This document shows, in pieces, positions 43,697 through 54,851 of a stretch of 64,000 nt of DNA. Each line of letters opens with the position of its first letter. Position 1 is the stretch's first letter. The stretch is from Terebella lapidaria. Its lineage: Eukaryota; Annelida; Polychaeta; Terebellida; Terebellidae. Below the pieces are notes generated by a model. It was given only the letters and a program-made list of their open reading frames with translations, made no database searches and was not told the origin of the DNA. The translations under genes were made by a program, and so were the position numbers. The stretch lies in assembly GCA_949152475.1 (NCBI GenBank), contig OX424570.1, positions 21,696,694-21,760,693 of the forward strand, given 5' to 3'.

Positions 43697-45834
43697 TTTT
43701 ACAGTTTGAACTGTAATTACATGTATATACACACCAATATAATAGTTCACAAGCTGGAGATCTGAACAGCACTCTCATTTTGTCAATAAATATGTATGGT
43801 CCTTAACATTTTTGGGTTCTCTCTGGCTCAATACATGCTTTCATCCGGTTGAACTTTCTGGAAATGACCTAGCGATGTTGTGAATAATTTTAAAGTCATA
43901 GTGATCAAGCGTCAATATGTGGCTTTATTCCTGTTGAGATGAAGATAATCCATTGCTTACTATCAACAGCGACACATATTCATTGGTCGCCGCATCAGCG
44001 GCGGCCTATATCAAATACAAAGTTACTTTAACTTCCGGTGCCGCTTAGCACAGTGCACCTTTTTCCACCTGCCGCTCAGCGCACGAACTGATATTCTAGT
44101 ACAAACATCATTCAATTTTATCAGTTTATTTGACTGACGATCTCACAGCAAGAATTTTGGCCAACGCATTTGTTTCATGCGGCGACCACTTTTGTTACTC
44201 TGGATCCCTGACGTTTACTTGTATATATACATATAGGGTCATTATTCTCCCGCGAATGAAAAATTTTCCTTGTAGTGACGTCAGTTGGTGCACATTTCGT
44301 TCTGGCAACTGGCCGAAGACTTGGTTTGCCGGCTAGCTGAAAGATGGGATACCCACTCAAAATCCATGCGGTTCGACAGATAATCGGCTGAAAACAGCAA
44401 ATGCTGCTCATTTGGCAGTTTCAGGTGGGAATACGATGGTACGATGGTACCGACCAGGCTCAAGAATGGTACAGACTGAACTATTCAAAGCCCGAACAGA
44501 CAAGTTGCTGCACACATTAGAAGCGTCCTCCCTGAGTGACTCAATAAGGACGACAAGTTGTTATCCCCCTACTAGTGCAGTTGGCGACGTGGCATTGATA
44601 TCTGACAACATCGCTGATTTACTCTCTGATTTGTCTCTCCTCGACATAGCGACAGTGATCGTCATTTATTTTAGCGGTCGAGGCTGAGTGACACGGACCG
44701 TAGCAGATTGTATATTAAATCGGAAACCCAGTCAAGTCTGATCAGCTAAGTCCGTTATGATTTTGGTTTGAAATACAGGCTTAGTCCGTTATGATTTTGG
44801 TCTGTGCGATCTTTCCTCCCTCACCACCTCCTAGTACTTGGTACTTGTACTAGGGGTAAGGGAGCGCCATAACTCGATGATATGCCCCCTAGACAGAAAC
44901 CCGGGATCGGAGAAATCATCGACTCTTTACGATCAATCCCAAGGGATCTTTTAGATGCCAGACACCATAGACAGTCTCTGACACCACCGGGCCTTTGTTT
45001 TTACCGTCCCACCACCTCTCTCCATGATTCTTCAAGATATAAAAAATTCACTCAAAATATTAAAATGGTGTTATTTCGACGGAATAAGCCTGACTGGGTT
45101 CCGATTCAGTGCGCAGCTGACCATGCCCAGAAGGTGGCGCTGCAGTAAAACCTGCTACGGTCCGTGTCATTCAGCCTCGATGGGCATTCGCCACAAAACT
45201 GCGAAATGCCTGAACTCGTGAGCTGTGAGCGATGCTCACCAAAATGCTGTTTGGACACACCAACAGAATGTTTGATTGGAGGACTGCCTCTGCTCAAAAT
45301 GGTTCACCAATATGTTCCCAAAACTTCCACACTTGCTCAGACAGAGCAAACTGATGGAAGAGGGCTCTCTGTTGATGGCTGTGGTTTCAAATATACCCAA
45401 GTAGGGTGCCCAGAATCATCTAGCTGTACTCGCAGGTTAACAAATCTGTTCGACCTGTTGCAGGACCTGTTCGACCTGTTGCAGGTCGAGACCATACTGT
45501 GAAGGGATCACTGTGTTATTGAAATCGAGTACCGGCCCTCGGGTTCACCATTACCTGGGTCCAAAGCCAAAACTGTCTATAATTAAAAATTGTCTAGTTC
45601 ACAAGATCGAGGTCAATGTTTTGAAGAATGAAGTTTTGTTATTTTTCGATGGTCAATGCCCCGCTATTTGATATATGTCCGAGGTCGGCTGACCTTCAAT
45701 ATCTTTAAAAATTCTTTAATATCGCCTAAAGTAACAAATTAAGGGTTATCAACTGTACTATAGTGAATAAATCTTTGCAGGGTTTGCAGTCTCGGATTGT
45801 TCGGCTATATTTTGTGTTGTTACAACATCATTTA
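43697..45834. other. Single-copy-looking DNA without a supported gene
   Basis: Short open frames occur (44412-44687, 44882-45148, 45164-45502) but none has an ATG in good context plus recognisable domains or splice partners. Small tandem repeats: TTAGTCCGTTATGATTTTGG-type at about 44741-44810, and a 21-bp doublet CTGTTCGACCTGTTGCAGGA near 45447-45488. An unrecognised host gene cannot be excluded. Confidence 0.4.
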
Positions 45835-45838
45835 ATAT

Positions 45839-47215
45839 TGTAACGGGTTTGCACCCTTCTGTGACGTCTTGATAAACCGGTTTTCTAGGGAGGTGGGTGA
45901 GTTGTTATATAACCGGAGCTGAAACGGTAAAACTCCGGGAAACTGCTACTGCTGTACGGTTGAACTCCGGCTAGAAGTCTCTGAAGGTTGGTAGCGTGGT
46001 CTGGAATGGACCTCTTAACCGTTGCCCGACTGCTAATGTGCAACTGCACCTGTAAAGTAAGGATCCGGAGGCGTTTCCGTCTCTGGGTACTGCAACTGCT
46101 CCGTCGGGATACCGCTTTACTGCAACAGCTCCGTCGTTTTCCGCCTTACTGCAACTGCGACTGCGCCTGGAATAAAGAATCCGGGAACGTTGCCGTTTCC
46201 GAATACTGCAACCGCTCTGCCAGGTTCCGCCTTACTGCAAACTGCTCCGGTTGACTCCACCTCACCGCAACCTGTGACTGCACCTGAAATGGAGAATCTC
46301 GGAAGTGTTCTCACTTCCGGTTACCGCAACCGCTCCGTCAGGTACTGCCTCTGCAACTCCGTCGTCCGGTACCGCCTCTGCAACTGCTTCGTCGTTCCCG
46401 TCTCTGCTCCGTCCGATACCGCCTCCGTAGTTGCTCCGTTGAATACCACCTCCGTCTCCGTCTCCTTCCTTGGTGATCTGGGTTCTTGGATCACCCTAAG
46501 ACGTCGTTACAACTTGGTCTTAACCGACTGTGGTCTTATCTCCCTTTACTCCGTATTACTTTCTTTTCCGGTGAACTAACTTTATTATAACTTCCAGTTC
46601 CCTAACGAACACGGAAAAACAACTCGGTTGAAGTTTTCATGTTTATTTTCCAAGTGCACAGTCGGAAGACTTATCTGCGATCATCTTGATGACTCTATCC
46701 GGAACAAGGGAGTACTCTGCTATGGGAGAAGGGGTCTGCACAGGTCGACGTCAGGACACCAACTCCGCCGTCCGCTGTGAAGCGGGGGCTTTTATAGACC
46801 TGAGACCCACGTCACGTGACCAACCTATTGTGACGTCATAGTCCGCCAAAACACTGATATTTTCCGGATTTCTAAAAACACTCTAGAACCAATCAGTGGC
46901 TGACACGTCACCTTTTAAACCGAAAACGAGGCTGATCACATGACCTTCCGGAAATAACGTCATTACGTTTTTGTACTCCATTGTTCCGTCTCCGTCTCCG
47001 GTTCCGTCTCCGTCTCCGGATCCGTCTCCGGCTTTACCAACATCATAAATAAACCAAGTTCCGAGACGGAAAACCTTTTAAACATTAACAATACGGAACC
47101 GTATGAACCTTTAAACACATATACATTTTAATAAACGGTTATTCAACCATAATATCACAAAACACTAACAGAATTACCTAGGGGAAACTTTTGGGTGCGC
47201 CCCAAAACCGTTACA
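45839..47215 (-). repeat. 3' LTR of the second gypsy element
   Basis: 1377 bp, partner of 59258-60640. It has the same CRE (46831-46838), CACGTG (46813-46818) and CTATAAAAG (46789-46797), plus CCAATCAG at 46889-46896 on the plus strand. Confidence 0.95.
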
Positions 47216-47228
47216 CTCCCCCTTCCTT
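47216..47228 (-). promoter_or_regulatory. Polypurine tract
   Basis: On the minus strand AAGGAAGGGGGAG directly precedes the 3' LTR. Confidence 0.85.
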
Positions 47229-47868
47229 AGACTCTGTTCGTCCCGAACAGATCAATATCACATATATACAAATTGTCAACCGTTAAACTGTCCGTAAAAT
47301 CAAACACAACTGTTTCCGTGATCCGGGTACTGGTATCTCTTAACTAGTTTACCGTCACTGTACCCGGAAATTCTTGCTTGTTCCGTTTCCCACTTTTTAA
47401 CTCTTAATTATACTAGAATCCGGGAAACGGTTCTTCTTTCTTCTCCTTGCGCCGACTTGACTCGGACGACTTGCGGCGACTTGCGACGACTACTGCCCAC
47501 CAGTATCACGGCGCGAACTGCTCACCGACGGCAGACGAGGTGGAATGGCATTTGGTTCCAACGGTCGTCCGAAGCTTGTTCCTCTGGCATCAACCGGGAG
47601 AAGATCGGGATCATGGAGGCTCCACTGGGGCGGGACGTAGAACCCATTCCTGAGGCGTTCGTCCCGGATGGACCAATCTGGGACCAGGACGATCTGACGG
47701 GTCGGGACGAGACCAAACGGTGACTCTCTCTGCTCCATGATCCCACATAGACGCCGGAGTATCTCATCTCGGCTGGCCCCCACTGCTCCGGTCCCCAACG
47801 TACTGCATAGTATCTGGGGTGCTCTGGGACTGCAGGTGCAAAGACGGAAGCGCTCCGTCCTCCAATAT
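47229..47868 (-). other. 3' non-coding part of the second gypsy element
   Basis: Between the last accessory ORF and the polypurine tract. An overlapping 163-residue minus-strand frame (47490-47981) has no recognisable feature. Confidence 0.4.
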
Positions 47869-48582
47869 TCACCGGGAAACAATGGGACGGATAGGTTGAG
47901 TTGAAGGACCGCCAAACGGGTAGAATGTGTAGGGTGGACTCTGGGTTGGTGCACGGACTTGGCTCCTCCCGGACCGCTCACTGGAAGACTGTCGAGGTCG
48001 GGTTTCCACCGGAGACAGGATTCCGGGTGTAGCTCTGGCTTGATCTACCAGGATACTCCTTCGGGCTCTCTGCACGTCCGCATGGCTTCGGTCAGACGCG
48101 GAAGACTCCATTCCGTCATCCCTAGCCGCTGAACTGGTTCTGCTTCCGGCTGCTGCTTGAATGGTTGCCGGTAAAGTTCTCTCCGTGGATCCTCGGGTCT
48201 CCGTCTCACTGACAGCTCTGCTCCGGGTTCCGCCTTCCGCTTTGGTCTCCGGTCTGCCTCCGGATCTGCCAATGGGTCTGCTGTCCACTCGGCTATCTGC
48301 TCTGCTATCTGTTCTGCTATCGGCTCGGCTATCTGCTCTGCTATCGGCTCGGCTATCTGCTCTGCTATCGGCTCGGCCGCTGGATCTGCCCTCTGCTCCG
48401 CCTCCGGGCCGGACAATCACGCTGCTCACTGCTCTGCCACTGCTAGTCGTTCTCGGAGGTGGGCTCCGGAAAAGGTCTTCCTCATCGTCTCTGCTCTGCA
48501 TTTCCGCAATGTCTGCTACTCCAACTTCTGCCGCTGCTCCGCTGGAACCTTCCTCCAACAGCCGGAACTTGTAGTCATACAC
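47869..48582 (-). CDS. Accessory Arg/Ser/Asp-repeat ORF of the second gypsy element
   Basis: 237 residues from ATG 48582. It starts MYDYKFRLLEEGSSGAAAEV, then a repeat of Ser-Arg-Ala-Asp (about nine units, plus strand about 48285-48385), then a Ser/Arg/Glu-rich disordered region. No finger or membrane segment is seen. The open frame before the ATG is rich in Arg-Ser and Arg-Glu dipeptides, so an upstream exon is possible. Its length and disorder make it a less certain gene than the two finger ORFs. Confidence 0.55.
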   Translation of the reverse strand: MYDYKFRLLEEGSSGAAAEVGVADIAEMQSRDDEEDLFRSPPPRTTSSGRAVSSVIVRPGGGAEGRSSGRADSRADSRADSRADSRADSRTDSRADSRVDSRPIGRSGGRPETKAEGGTRSRAVSETETRGSTERTLPATIQAAAGSRTSSAARDDGMESSASDRSHADVQRARRSILVDQARATPGILSPVETRPRQSSSERSGRSQVRAPTQSPPYTFYPFGGPSTQPIRPIVSR

Positions 48583-48783
48583 CGCCTTGCCTTTTCCCTT
48601 GACGCTGCCTCCTGAGGACTTGGGTGGGGTGTGTCGTTTCTCCTCTCGGCCACGTTCTCCGCCTCGGTCCTTGGCGCGCTCCGGGCTCTCCTTCCTATAT
48701 TCCCGGCGTTGATGGCGACCGGATTTATCCGGCGAACGGCTGCGACTCCGCTTCTTTCCGCGGTCTCGATCTGCTCCGGTACC

Positions 48784-49362
48784 TCAAGATGGCTCTGTGC
48801 TGTTTTTCCGGGAGGTGTTCCGGGAAGAACTCCGGGTCACTGGCGGCTTAACCGGCTTCGGGTCCTCCGGGTCCTGCAACTCGTCTTCACTTGCCATGAT
48901 TTTCAGCTCTGCTTCTTCTTCCGAACTACTCCCTGCCTCCGTGGACGAAACGTCGGCTGCTAAGGCGGCCACCGACTGGGTACTGGAACGGTACCGGGTC
49001 CGGGACGAAACCGAACCTCCCGACTCCGAGTCCGTATCCGACAACTGGTCAAGCCGTGTTACCGGCTTCTTGCTTTTCCGTGGGGTCGTCTTGGACCGGA
49101 GGCTTTTCTCCTCAAACTGCTCTCTGCCAACCCTTAGTCGAATCGGGTTCGCGTCCATTGCGTGTCGGGACTGCAGATGCTTCTGTGTCCCCTCTTTCCG
49201 TCTGCTCCAATGTTCACACTGCGGACAGTCGAAGACGGTGACTTCACTCGTGTGCTGCTCCGTGACATGCCGGAGCAACGTGTGCTTGCTCTTGAACTCT
49301 AGGTTGCAGTCTCCACACCGGTGAGGGCGGGGCTTGCGGGGTGTTGTCTTTACTTTCGGCAT
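48784..49362 (-). CDS. Accessory zinc-finger ORF 2 of the second gypsy element
   Basis: 192 residues from ATG 49362 in good context (AGAATGC). There are two textbook C2H2 fingers, both C-X2-C-X12-H-X4-H: residues 16-37 (CGDCNLEFKSKHTLLRHVTE then QH) and 46-67 (CPQCEHWSRRKEGTQKHLQS then RH). A basic stretch near 90-105 (KTTPRKSKKP) looks like a nuclear localisation signal. The rest is Ser/Glu-rich and disordered. Its upstream module is a paralogue of that before ORF 1, so the two genes probably arose by duplication. Nuclear nucleic-acid binding is likely; the target is unknown. Confidence 0.8.
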   Translation of the reverse strand: MPKVKTTPRKPRPHRCGDCNLEFKSKHTLLRHVTEQHTSEVTVFDCPQCEHWSRRKEGTQKHLQSRHAMDANPIRLRVGREQFEEKSLRSKTTPRKSKKPVTRLDQLSDTDSESGGSVSSRTRYRSSTQSVAALAADVSSTEAGSSSEEEAELKIMASEDELQDPEDPKPVKPPVTRSSSRNTSRKNSTEPS

Positions 49363-49440
49363 TCTGATTCTCTGCTTTGTGTCGATGTTGACTCAGCTAC
49401 AGCAAACTGCCTTCTGCATCCGGTAACAGCTATCTGCCCC

Positions 49441-49491
49441 CTTTTATAGTCTCTGGAAGTCACGTGACTGGCTTATCTGCTTGATGATTGG
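49441..49491 (-). promoter_or_regulatory. Promoter-like module before the second zinc-finger ORF
   Basis: Reading the minus strand: CCAAT (49487-49491), CACGTG (49461-49466), TATA box CTATAAAAGG (49440-49449). The CACGTG-to-ATTGG offset is 26 bp, the same as in the module at 50572-50641, and flanking bases are shared (CACGTGACT, GATTGGCTGC). The ATG at 49362 would be about 50 bases after a start 30 bp downstream of the TATA box. Confidence 0.7.
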
Positions 49492-49658
49492 CTGCTCAGC
49501 AAACTGCAACTCCTCCTGGTGGTCTTCTTGGATAAATAGTATTTTTTTTTTTTTGTTGTTGTTGTTGTTGTTGCTGCTATCTGCCACCGCTCTTTCTTCT
49601 CCGTCTCCGCCAAACTGTCAACCGCCTTCGTCTACCGCCACACTGCCATCTGCCTCTG

Positions 49659-50324
49659 CTACTGCCACACCGGCTTCGCTTCCGTCCAGGATTCCTCATC
49701 TGCCGTCACATACTCCGACTCATCCGTCTCCGGTTCCGAGGTGGGAGATGGAGGCCGGTATTCTCTGGCACGGATTTCCGCCTCCCAATCCTCCGCTTGG
49801 TCTTCCTCGGCGGCCCGGAGACAGCCCTGCGGGTCCGGGGCCCATTCGGGCAAATCTAACTGCTCAGGTTGTCCGATGGGGGCGGCTGCTCCGGCATCCC
49901 AGTCAGGTCCGAACGGAAGCTGGTCCGCATAAGTCTCCGGAACTGGTTTCTCCCTGGGAGACTGTGTGCAGAATCTCCGGAACCGCTTCCGCCGAGACTG
50001 CGTTGCTGTCCCCCGCCAGGCCGAATCGAAGGTTCCCACATGGTTGAGGGTTGCCTCGTCCTGAGGAGGACGGTTCCCGGAAGGGTACTTCCAGCCGTGC
50101 ATCTCCCGGAGATGCCGCCTAAGGTCGTTCGCCCGGTTGCCGTAGAAGGCACACAAACAGCAATGATACCTCTGGGTTGGGCACACATGCCGTCTCCTGT
50201 CCGTCTCACTCTCGAACATCCGGTCACACCGCTTACACAGCCGGCTATACTCCAGTGGCTGAGGGCTTGCCCAATCTCTGCTCCGGCCGCGATCTTGTCT
50301 TCCAAGGAACGCCGAGTAGGCCAT
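49659..50324 (-). CDS. Accessory zinc-finger ORF 1 of the second gypsy element
   Basis: 221 residues from ATG 50324 (G at -3 and +4). Residues 30-48 form a Cys-rich unit (CKRC...HVC). Residues 55-76 form a classic C2H2 finger, C-X2-C-X12-H-X4-H (CCLCAFYGNRANDLRRHLRE then MH). Residues about 105-125 are basic (SRRKRFRRF); the C-terminal third is strongly acidic. This is the layout of a small nuclear DNA- or RNA-binding protein with an acidic tail. It lies after pol on the element strand, where env can be, but has no membrane segment. Function is unknown. It may be a captured host gene or a transcription or silencing antagonist; both are guesses. Confidence 0.75.
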   Translation of the reverse strand: MAYSAFLGRQDRGRSRDWASPQPLEYSRLCKRCDRMFESETDRRRHVCPTQRYHCCLCAFYGNRANDLRRHLREMHGWKYPSGNRPPQDEATLNHVGTFDSAWRGTATQSRRKRFRRFCTQSPREKPVPETYADQLPFGPDWDAGAAAPIGQPEQLDLPEWAPDPQGCLRAAEEDQAEDWEAEIRAREYRPPSPTSEPETDESEYVTADEESWTEAKPVWQ

Positions 50325-50571
50325 TCCGGAAAGCCGGGAAACTGAAGTTGTCGATCTACTGCACCGCTTTTACTGCACCGCTTCTGCACCGTTTCTGCTG
50401 CACCACTTCTCCGGACTGGTGGTCTTCCGGGAAACACTTAGTCGTTTTTCACTGCAAAATCTGCCGCTGCCGGAAAATGCTGGACTTGATTCGATTCCGC
50501 CAAACTTTAACAGCGATGTGCACAGCTCGAGGTCTGCTCTTCAACTGCTCTCAGAGCCCGATTTCAAGGCC

Positions 50572-50641
50572 CTTTTATACTCTTTCTGCTCACGTGACTT
50601 GAAAAGCTCCACGCTGATTGGCTGCCTCAGGAGTGACATCA
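50572..50641 (-). promoter_or_regulatory. Promoter-like module before the first zinc-finger ORF
   Basis: Reading the minus strand: CRE-like TGATGTCA (50634-50641), CCAAT (50617-50621), CACGTG (50591-50596), TATA box GTATAAAAGG (50571-50580). CACGTG lies 10 bp from the TATA box. The start codon is at 50324, about 250 bp from the TATA box. Confidence 0.6.
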
Positions 50642-50889
50642 CAATTATGCAAAAACTCAACCGTTAACCGAGAGGTGTCCGTCTCCGGCTCAACCGGCTT
50701 CTCCGGGTTTTTCCGACTCCCTTTCAACTGCTTCTCCAAGCGAAGTATCTGCAATTTTGAAGTATCTCTGCCATCAGGAGGGTTGAAAAGAGTCTCCGCC
50801 AGTTGAATCTGCCTGTCAGACGAACATCTATACTGCAAGTTGGGCGTTTCCGCCATCTGTACTGCTTCGTCAACTGCATATCTGCTCAC

Positions 50890-51390
50890 TGGTATTACTG
50901 CTTGTCGACACTGGAAACTGCATACATTCTTGTCCAGAAGGAGGGCCCTTCCTATCTGGAATGATATTTCACCGCTTCTGTCGATCTGCAGCCGGTTTGC
51001 TGTCTCTGCTAAGTGGAAACTCCGGTAGGTTGTCTACAGCCGGAAAACTTTTCCGTCTTAATTCTCTGAATACGGAAGACGTGTAGCTGCTTCTCTGGAG
51101 ACACTAGACCGCTAACCCAGGTTCTTCTGGACCCCTGGCCGCTACCCTGGACTGGTTGACTATGCGCTCAACCCAGTCAGAACCTCTAGGGTGTCTCTAT
51201 CCGGTCTCTGCACCGCTTTCCGCTCTGCTTCCTTTCGCCGCCCTGTTTCCGGAACCAGCACTTGCTCACTGTTCCGACTTCTTGCGGTCGCTCTCTGCCG
51301 GAACTCAACGTTTTACCAGGGTCTCAGCTATCTCCTTCTCCTGCTCTACAGCTCTCTCCGTCTTCTCATATTTCTTCGTCCTCTGCGGCT
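50890..51390 (-). other. Spacer between pol and accessory ORFs
   Basis: About 500 bp with no convincing frame, CT-rich on the plus strand. A 99-residue minus-strand frame at 50590-50889 overlaps its edge and the promoter-like module; I do not recognise it. Confidence 0.4.
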
Positions 51391-54300
51391 TTACTCCGAG
51401 TCCGTATCCGACTCAGAGACCGTCTGTTCCGTCTCCGGAACACTACTCTGCTTCGGCGGCTCCGTCTGCCTCCAGGAATCCGCCATTCTCCGCTTCATCC
51501 ATCTCGGATGCTTGACACCATTATACGGTTTCAGCAAATCGAAGTGAACCACCTTCTGCCGAGTTTCACTCTCTGCAATCTCGTAGGTCACGTCGGTAAA
51601 TCTGCTCAGCACTAGCTTTGGACCGCTCCACTTCCTCTGCAACTTGGGTGCCTTGCCCTTCTTCCGTGTTTTGACCGCCATCCACACTCGGTCTCCTGGC
51701 TGGAACTGATTGTCGACCTTCCTCCGGTCGTACAGCTTCTTCTGCCGTTCCATCTCTCTGCCAGATTTCACTCAAACCGCCTTGTATACTGCTTCTAGTC
51801 GCTCCCGGAGCTGACTGCCATACTCTGTTACTTCTGCTGTCGATTCGCCCGGCGGCCTGCCAATCAGTAACTCTACCGGAGTGTTGACTTCTCTGCCCAG
51901 CATCAGCAAATTGGGACTCTGCCCGGTTGTCTCCTGCGGGGTACTCCGGTAAGCTGCCATCGCCAACGGAACTAGCTGATCCCAGTTGGTCTGCCGCTCG
52001 CTCACGTACAGGCTCAGGATCTGCTGCAGCATCCGGTTGAATCGCTCAATGAAACCATCCGACTGAGGTCGGAAAGCGGTTGTCCGTGTCTTGTGAATCC
52101 CCAGGATTCTGCAAACATTTCTCAGAAAGTCGGACTCGAAATTTCTGCCTTGGTCGGTGTGTATCTCCATCGGGATACCGTACCGCGCTGCAAACTGGTT
52201 GACGAATATGTCCGCAACCGTCACCGCTTCCTGATTCGGCATCGGGTAGGCCTCTACCCACTTGGTGAAGTAATCACCGATTACTAAGATGTACCGGTTC
52301 CCCCGGGTGGATTTGGGTAATGGACCCATCACGTCCATTGCCACCCTCTCCATGGGCACTCCAACCCGGTATTTCTGCATCGGAGATCGTTTCAAGTTCT
52401 GCATACTTCTTGATGCACATTCGTCACAGCTCAGCACCCACTGCTTTATATCCCGCATCATAGCTGGCCAGAAATACCGCCTCCGAATGCTAGCCGCCAT
52501 CCTTCTGCTTCCGAGGTGTCCTCCCGTCCGGCTCTGATGGGCCAGACGGAAAATCTCCTGTCTCAGCTCCTTCGGGGTTATTAACTGTATTCGGTTGGTT
52601 CCTTCTGCCGTTTTCCATTTCCGGTAGACTACTCCGTCGACTTTCAGCAAGGTCTTCCGCATCCCGTACAGCACCTTCTCCTCGCTGCTCATGCTGGAAA
52701 AGTCTGCACTGCCAGCTGTACCGCTCCCGTCGATCAGCGACGTCACCAGTGGGTACCAAGGTTCTGCTTGCTGCATTCTCCGCAAATCATCTGGTCGATA
52801 TTTCTGCCCCAGCACAGTATCCTGGTCCGCATTTTCCGCCAGCCTAATCTGCTCTGCAACCGCATCCGCTTTTCCTGGAACTGCCTTCTCTGTCACCGCA
52901 ACCGCAACCGGCTTCCGGGACACTGCTTCCTCCGTCACTGCAACCGCAACCGGCTTCCGGGACGCTGCTTCCTCCGTCACCGCAACCGCAACCGGCTTTC
53001 GGGACGCTGCTTTCTCCGCTACTGCAACCGCCTTCCTTGGGACTGCTTCCTCCGTCAGTTCTGCTTCTCCGCCCGATCTCCGCGACCGTTTCCGGCGTCC
53101 CCCCTTCCTTGGCTTGGGCTGAGGAGTTTCTTCACTTCGTGTCTGCCGGATCCTTTCTCCGTAGTTCCAGGCGTCTATCTTGGCTTGTTTCCAGTCGATT
53201 TTTCCGCATTGGCTGCATGGGGATCTGGACAAGGCATCTGCGTTATTATGGATTCGCCCCGGACGATGTTCGATGTCGAAATGAAACTCACTCAGGAGCT
53301 CAATCCACCGGGCTACCTGCCCCTGGGGCTCCTTGAAATTCATAAGCCAGGTAAGACTGCCATGAGCTGTGCAAAGAAGGAAGTGTCGTCCTAGCAAGTA
53401 CTGCTTATTCTTCTGTACCGCAAACACAACCGCCAGGAGCTCCTTCCGGGTGACACAGTATCTCCGTTCTTCTTTGGGTAAGCTGCGGCTCAAGTAGGTT
53501 ATCACCCGCTCCTGGTTGCCCTGCTTCTGTGACAGTACTGCTCCCAGCCCGGTGTCACTGGCGTCCGTGTCCAGGATATATCGGCCTTGCTCCCTTGGAT
53601 ACCCGAGTATCGGTGCCGATACTAGGCGGTTCTTCAGCTCTGCAAATGCCTGTTCTTGCTCCGTCTGCCACCGGAACTGCACCCCTTTTTCCGTCAAGTG
53701 ATTCAGCGGCGCTGCAATCTCGGAGAACTTCGGCACGAACTTCCGGTAATAGGAGCATAGTCCCAGAAAACTGCGCAGCTCCGTCAGGTTGGTGGGTGTC
53801 CGCCACTTCCGTACTGCCTCTGTTTTTGCCGGGTCGGTGCGGATACCGTCTCTGCCAACTATGTGACCTAGGAAAGACACCTCCGGCTGCAAGAACTTGC
53901 ATTTTGACGGTTTGACTTTGAGGTCTGCCTCTCTCAGCTTGTTGAAAACCTCCTGAAGATCACGGATGTGATCCTCCAGGGTCTTGCTGTAAACTATGAT
54001 GTCGTCCAGATATATGAGGCAGGTCTTCCAGGACAATCCGCCGAGCACTTTCTCCATTAACCGCTCGAACGTACCCGGAGCATTGCACAAGCCGAAACTC
54101 ATTACTTTGAACTGGTAAAGGCCACCAGGAACACAGAAGGCCGAGAGTGGAGGTCGAGGTCGAGAGTGGAGAACCACTTGGCGTCTGCACAGGCTGCTAT
54201 GGTGTAGTCTATTCTCGGCAACGGATAAGCATCTTTTTCCGTGACTGCATTTAACCGCCGGTAATCGACACAGAACCGGGTGGTCCCATCCTTTTTCTTC

Positions 54301-54762
54301 ACGAGAACAATCGGGGAAGCCCACGGACTGCTACTTTCTTCAATGACGTTCTTGTCTTTCATTTCCTGAATCAGACTGCTCACCAGCTCTCTCTTGTCTG
54401 GCGGAATTCGTCTGGTTGGCTGCTTAATCGGCCGGTGACTGCCCGTGTTTATCTGATGTTGTACCTCGTTGGTCTGCCCCAGTTCTCCGGCATCATTTCA
54501 CTCGAACCGCCTTGTATACTGCTTCTAGTCGCTCCCGGAGCTGACTGCCATACTCTGTTACTTCTGCTGTCGATTCGCCCGGCGGCCTGCCAATCAGTAA
54601 CTCTACCAGAGTGTTGACTTCTCTGCCCAGCATCAGCAAATTGGGACTCTGCCCAGTTGTCTCCTGCGGGGTACTCCGGTAAGCTGCCATCGCCAACGGA
54701 ACTAGCTGATCCCAGTTGGTCTGCCGCTCGCTCACGTACAGGCTCAGGATCTGCTGCAGCAT
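51391..54762 (-). CDS. pol-like region, second segment (fossil)
   Basis: It repeats the reverse transcriptase, RNase H, 15-residue repeat linker and integrase. The integrase core shows VAMDVMGPLP, HTDQGRNFES and SDGFIERFNR (D, D, E). The C-terminal part has KWSGPKLVLSRFTDVTYEI, a GPY/F-like module, at about 51580-51640. The two segments differ by only a few percent, so the duplication is recent. It is a broken, rearranged copy. Confidence 0.8.
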
Positions 54763-54851
54763 CCGGTTGAATCGCTCAATGAAACCATCCGACTGAGGTC
54801 AGAAAGCGGTTGTCCGTGTCTTGTGAATCCCCAGGATTCTGCAAACATTTC

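Noticed and set aside
44412-44687. Open frame ending ...VIVIYFSGRG, faintly like a caspase-family YSGHG motif
   Set aside because: It starts from a non-ATG codon, the catalytic His position is Arg, no second motif or splice partner is visible, and it stops right after the motif. Chance resemblance is more likely.
46120-46580. Open frames in the LTRs of the second gypsy element (also 59536-60004)
   Set aside because: They are by-products of CT-rich repeats in the LTR, present on both strands and lacking any domain.
48161-48574. Leu/Ser-rich plus-strand frame of 137 residues
   Set aside because: It is the antisense of the Ser-Arg-Ala-Asp repeat ORF; the repeat keeps both strands open.
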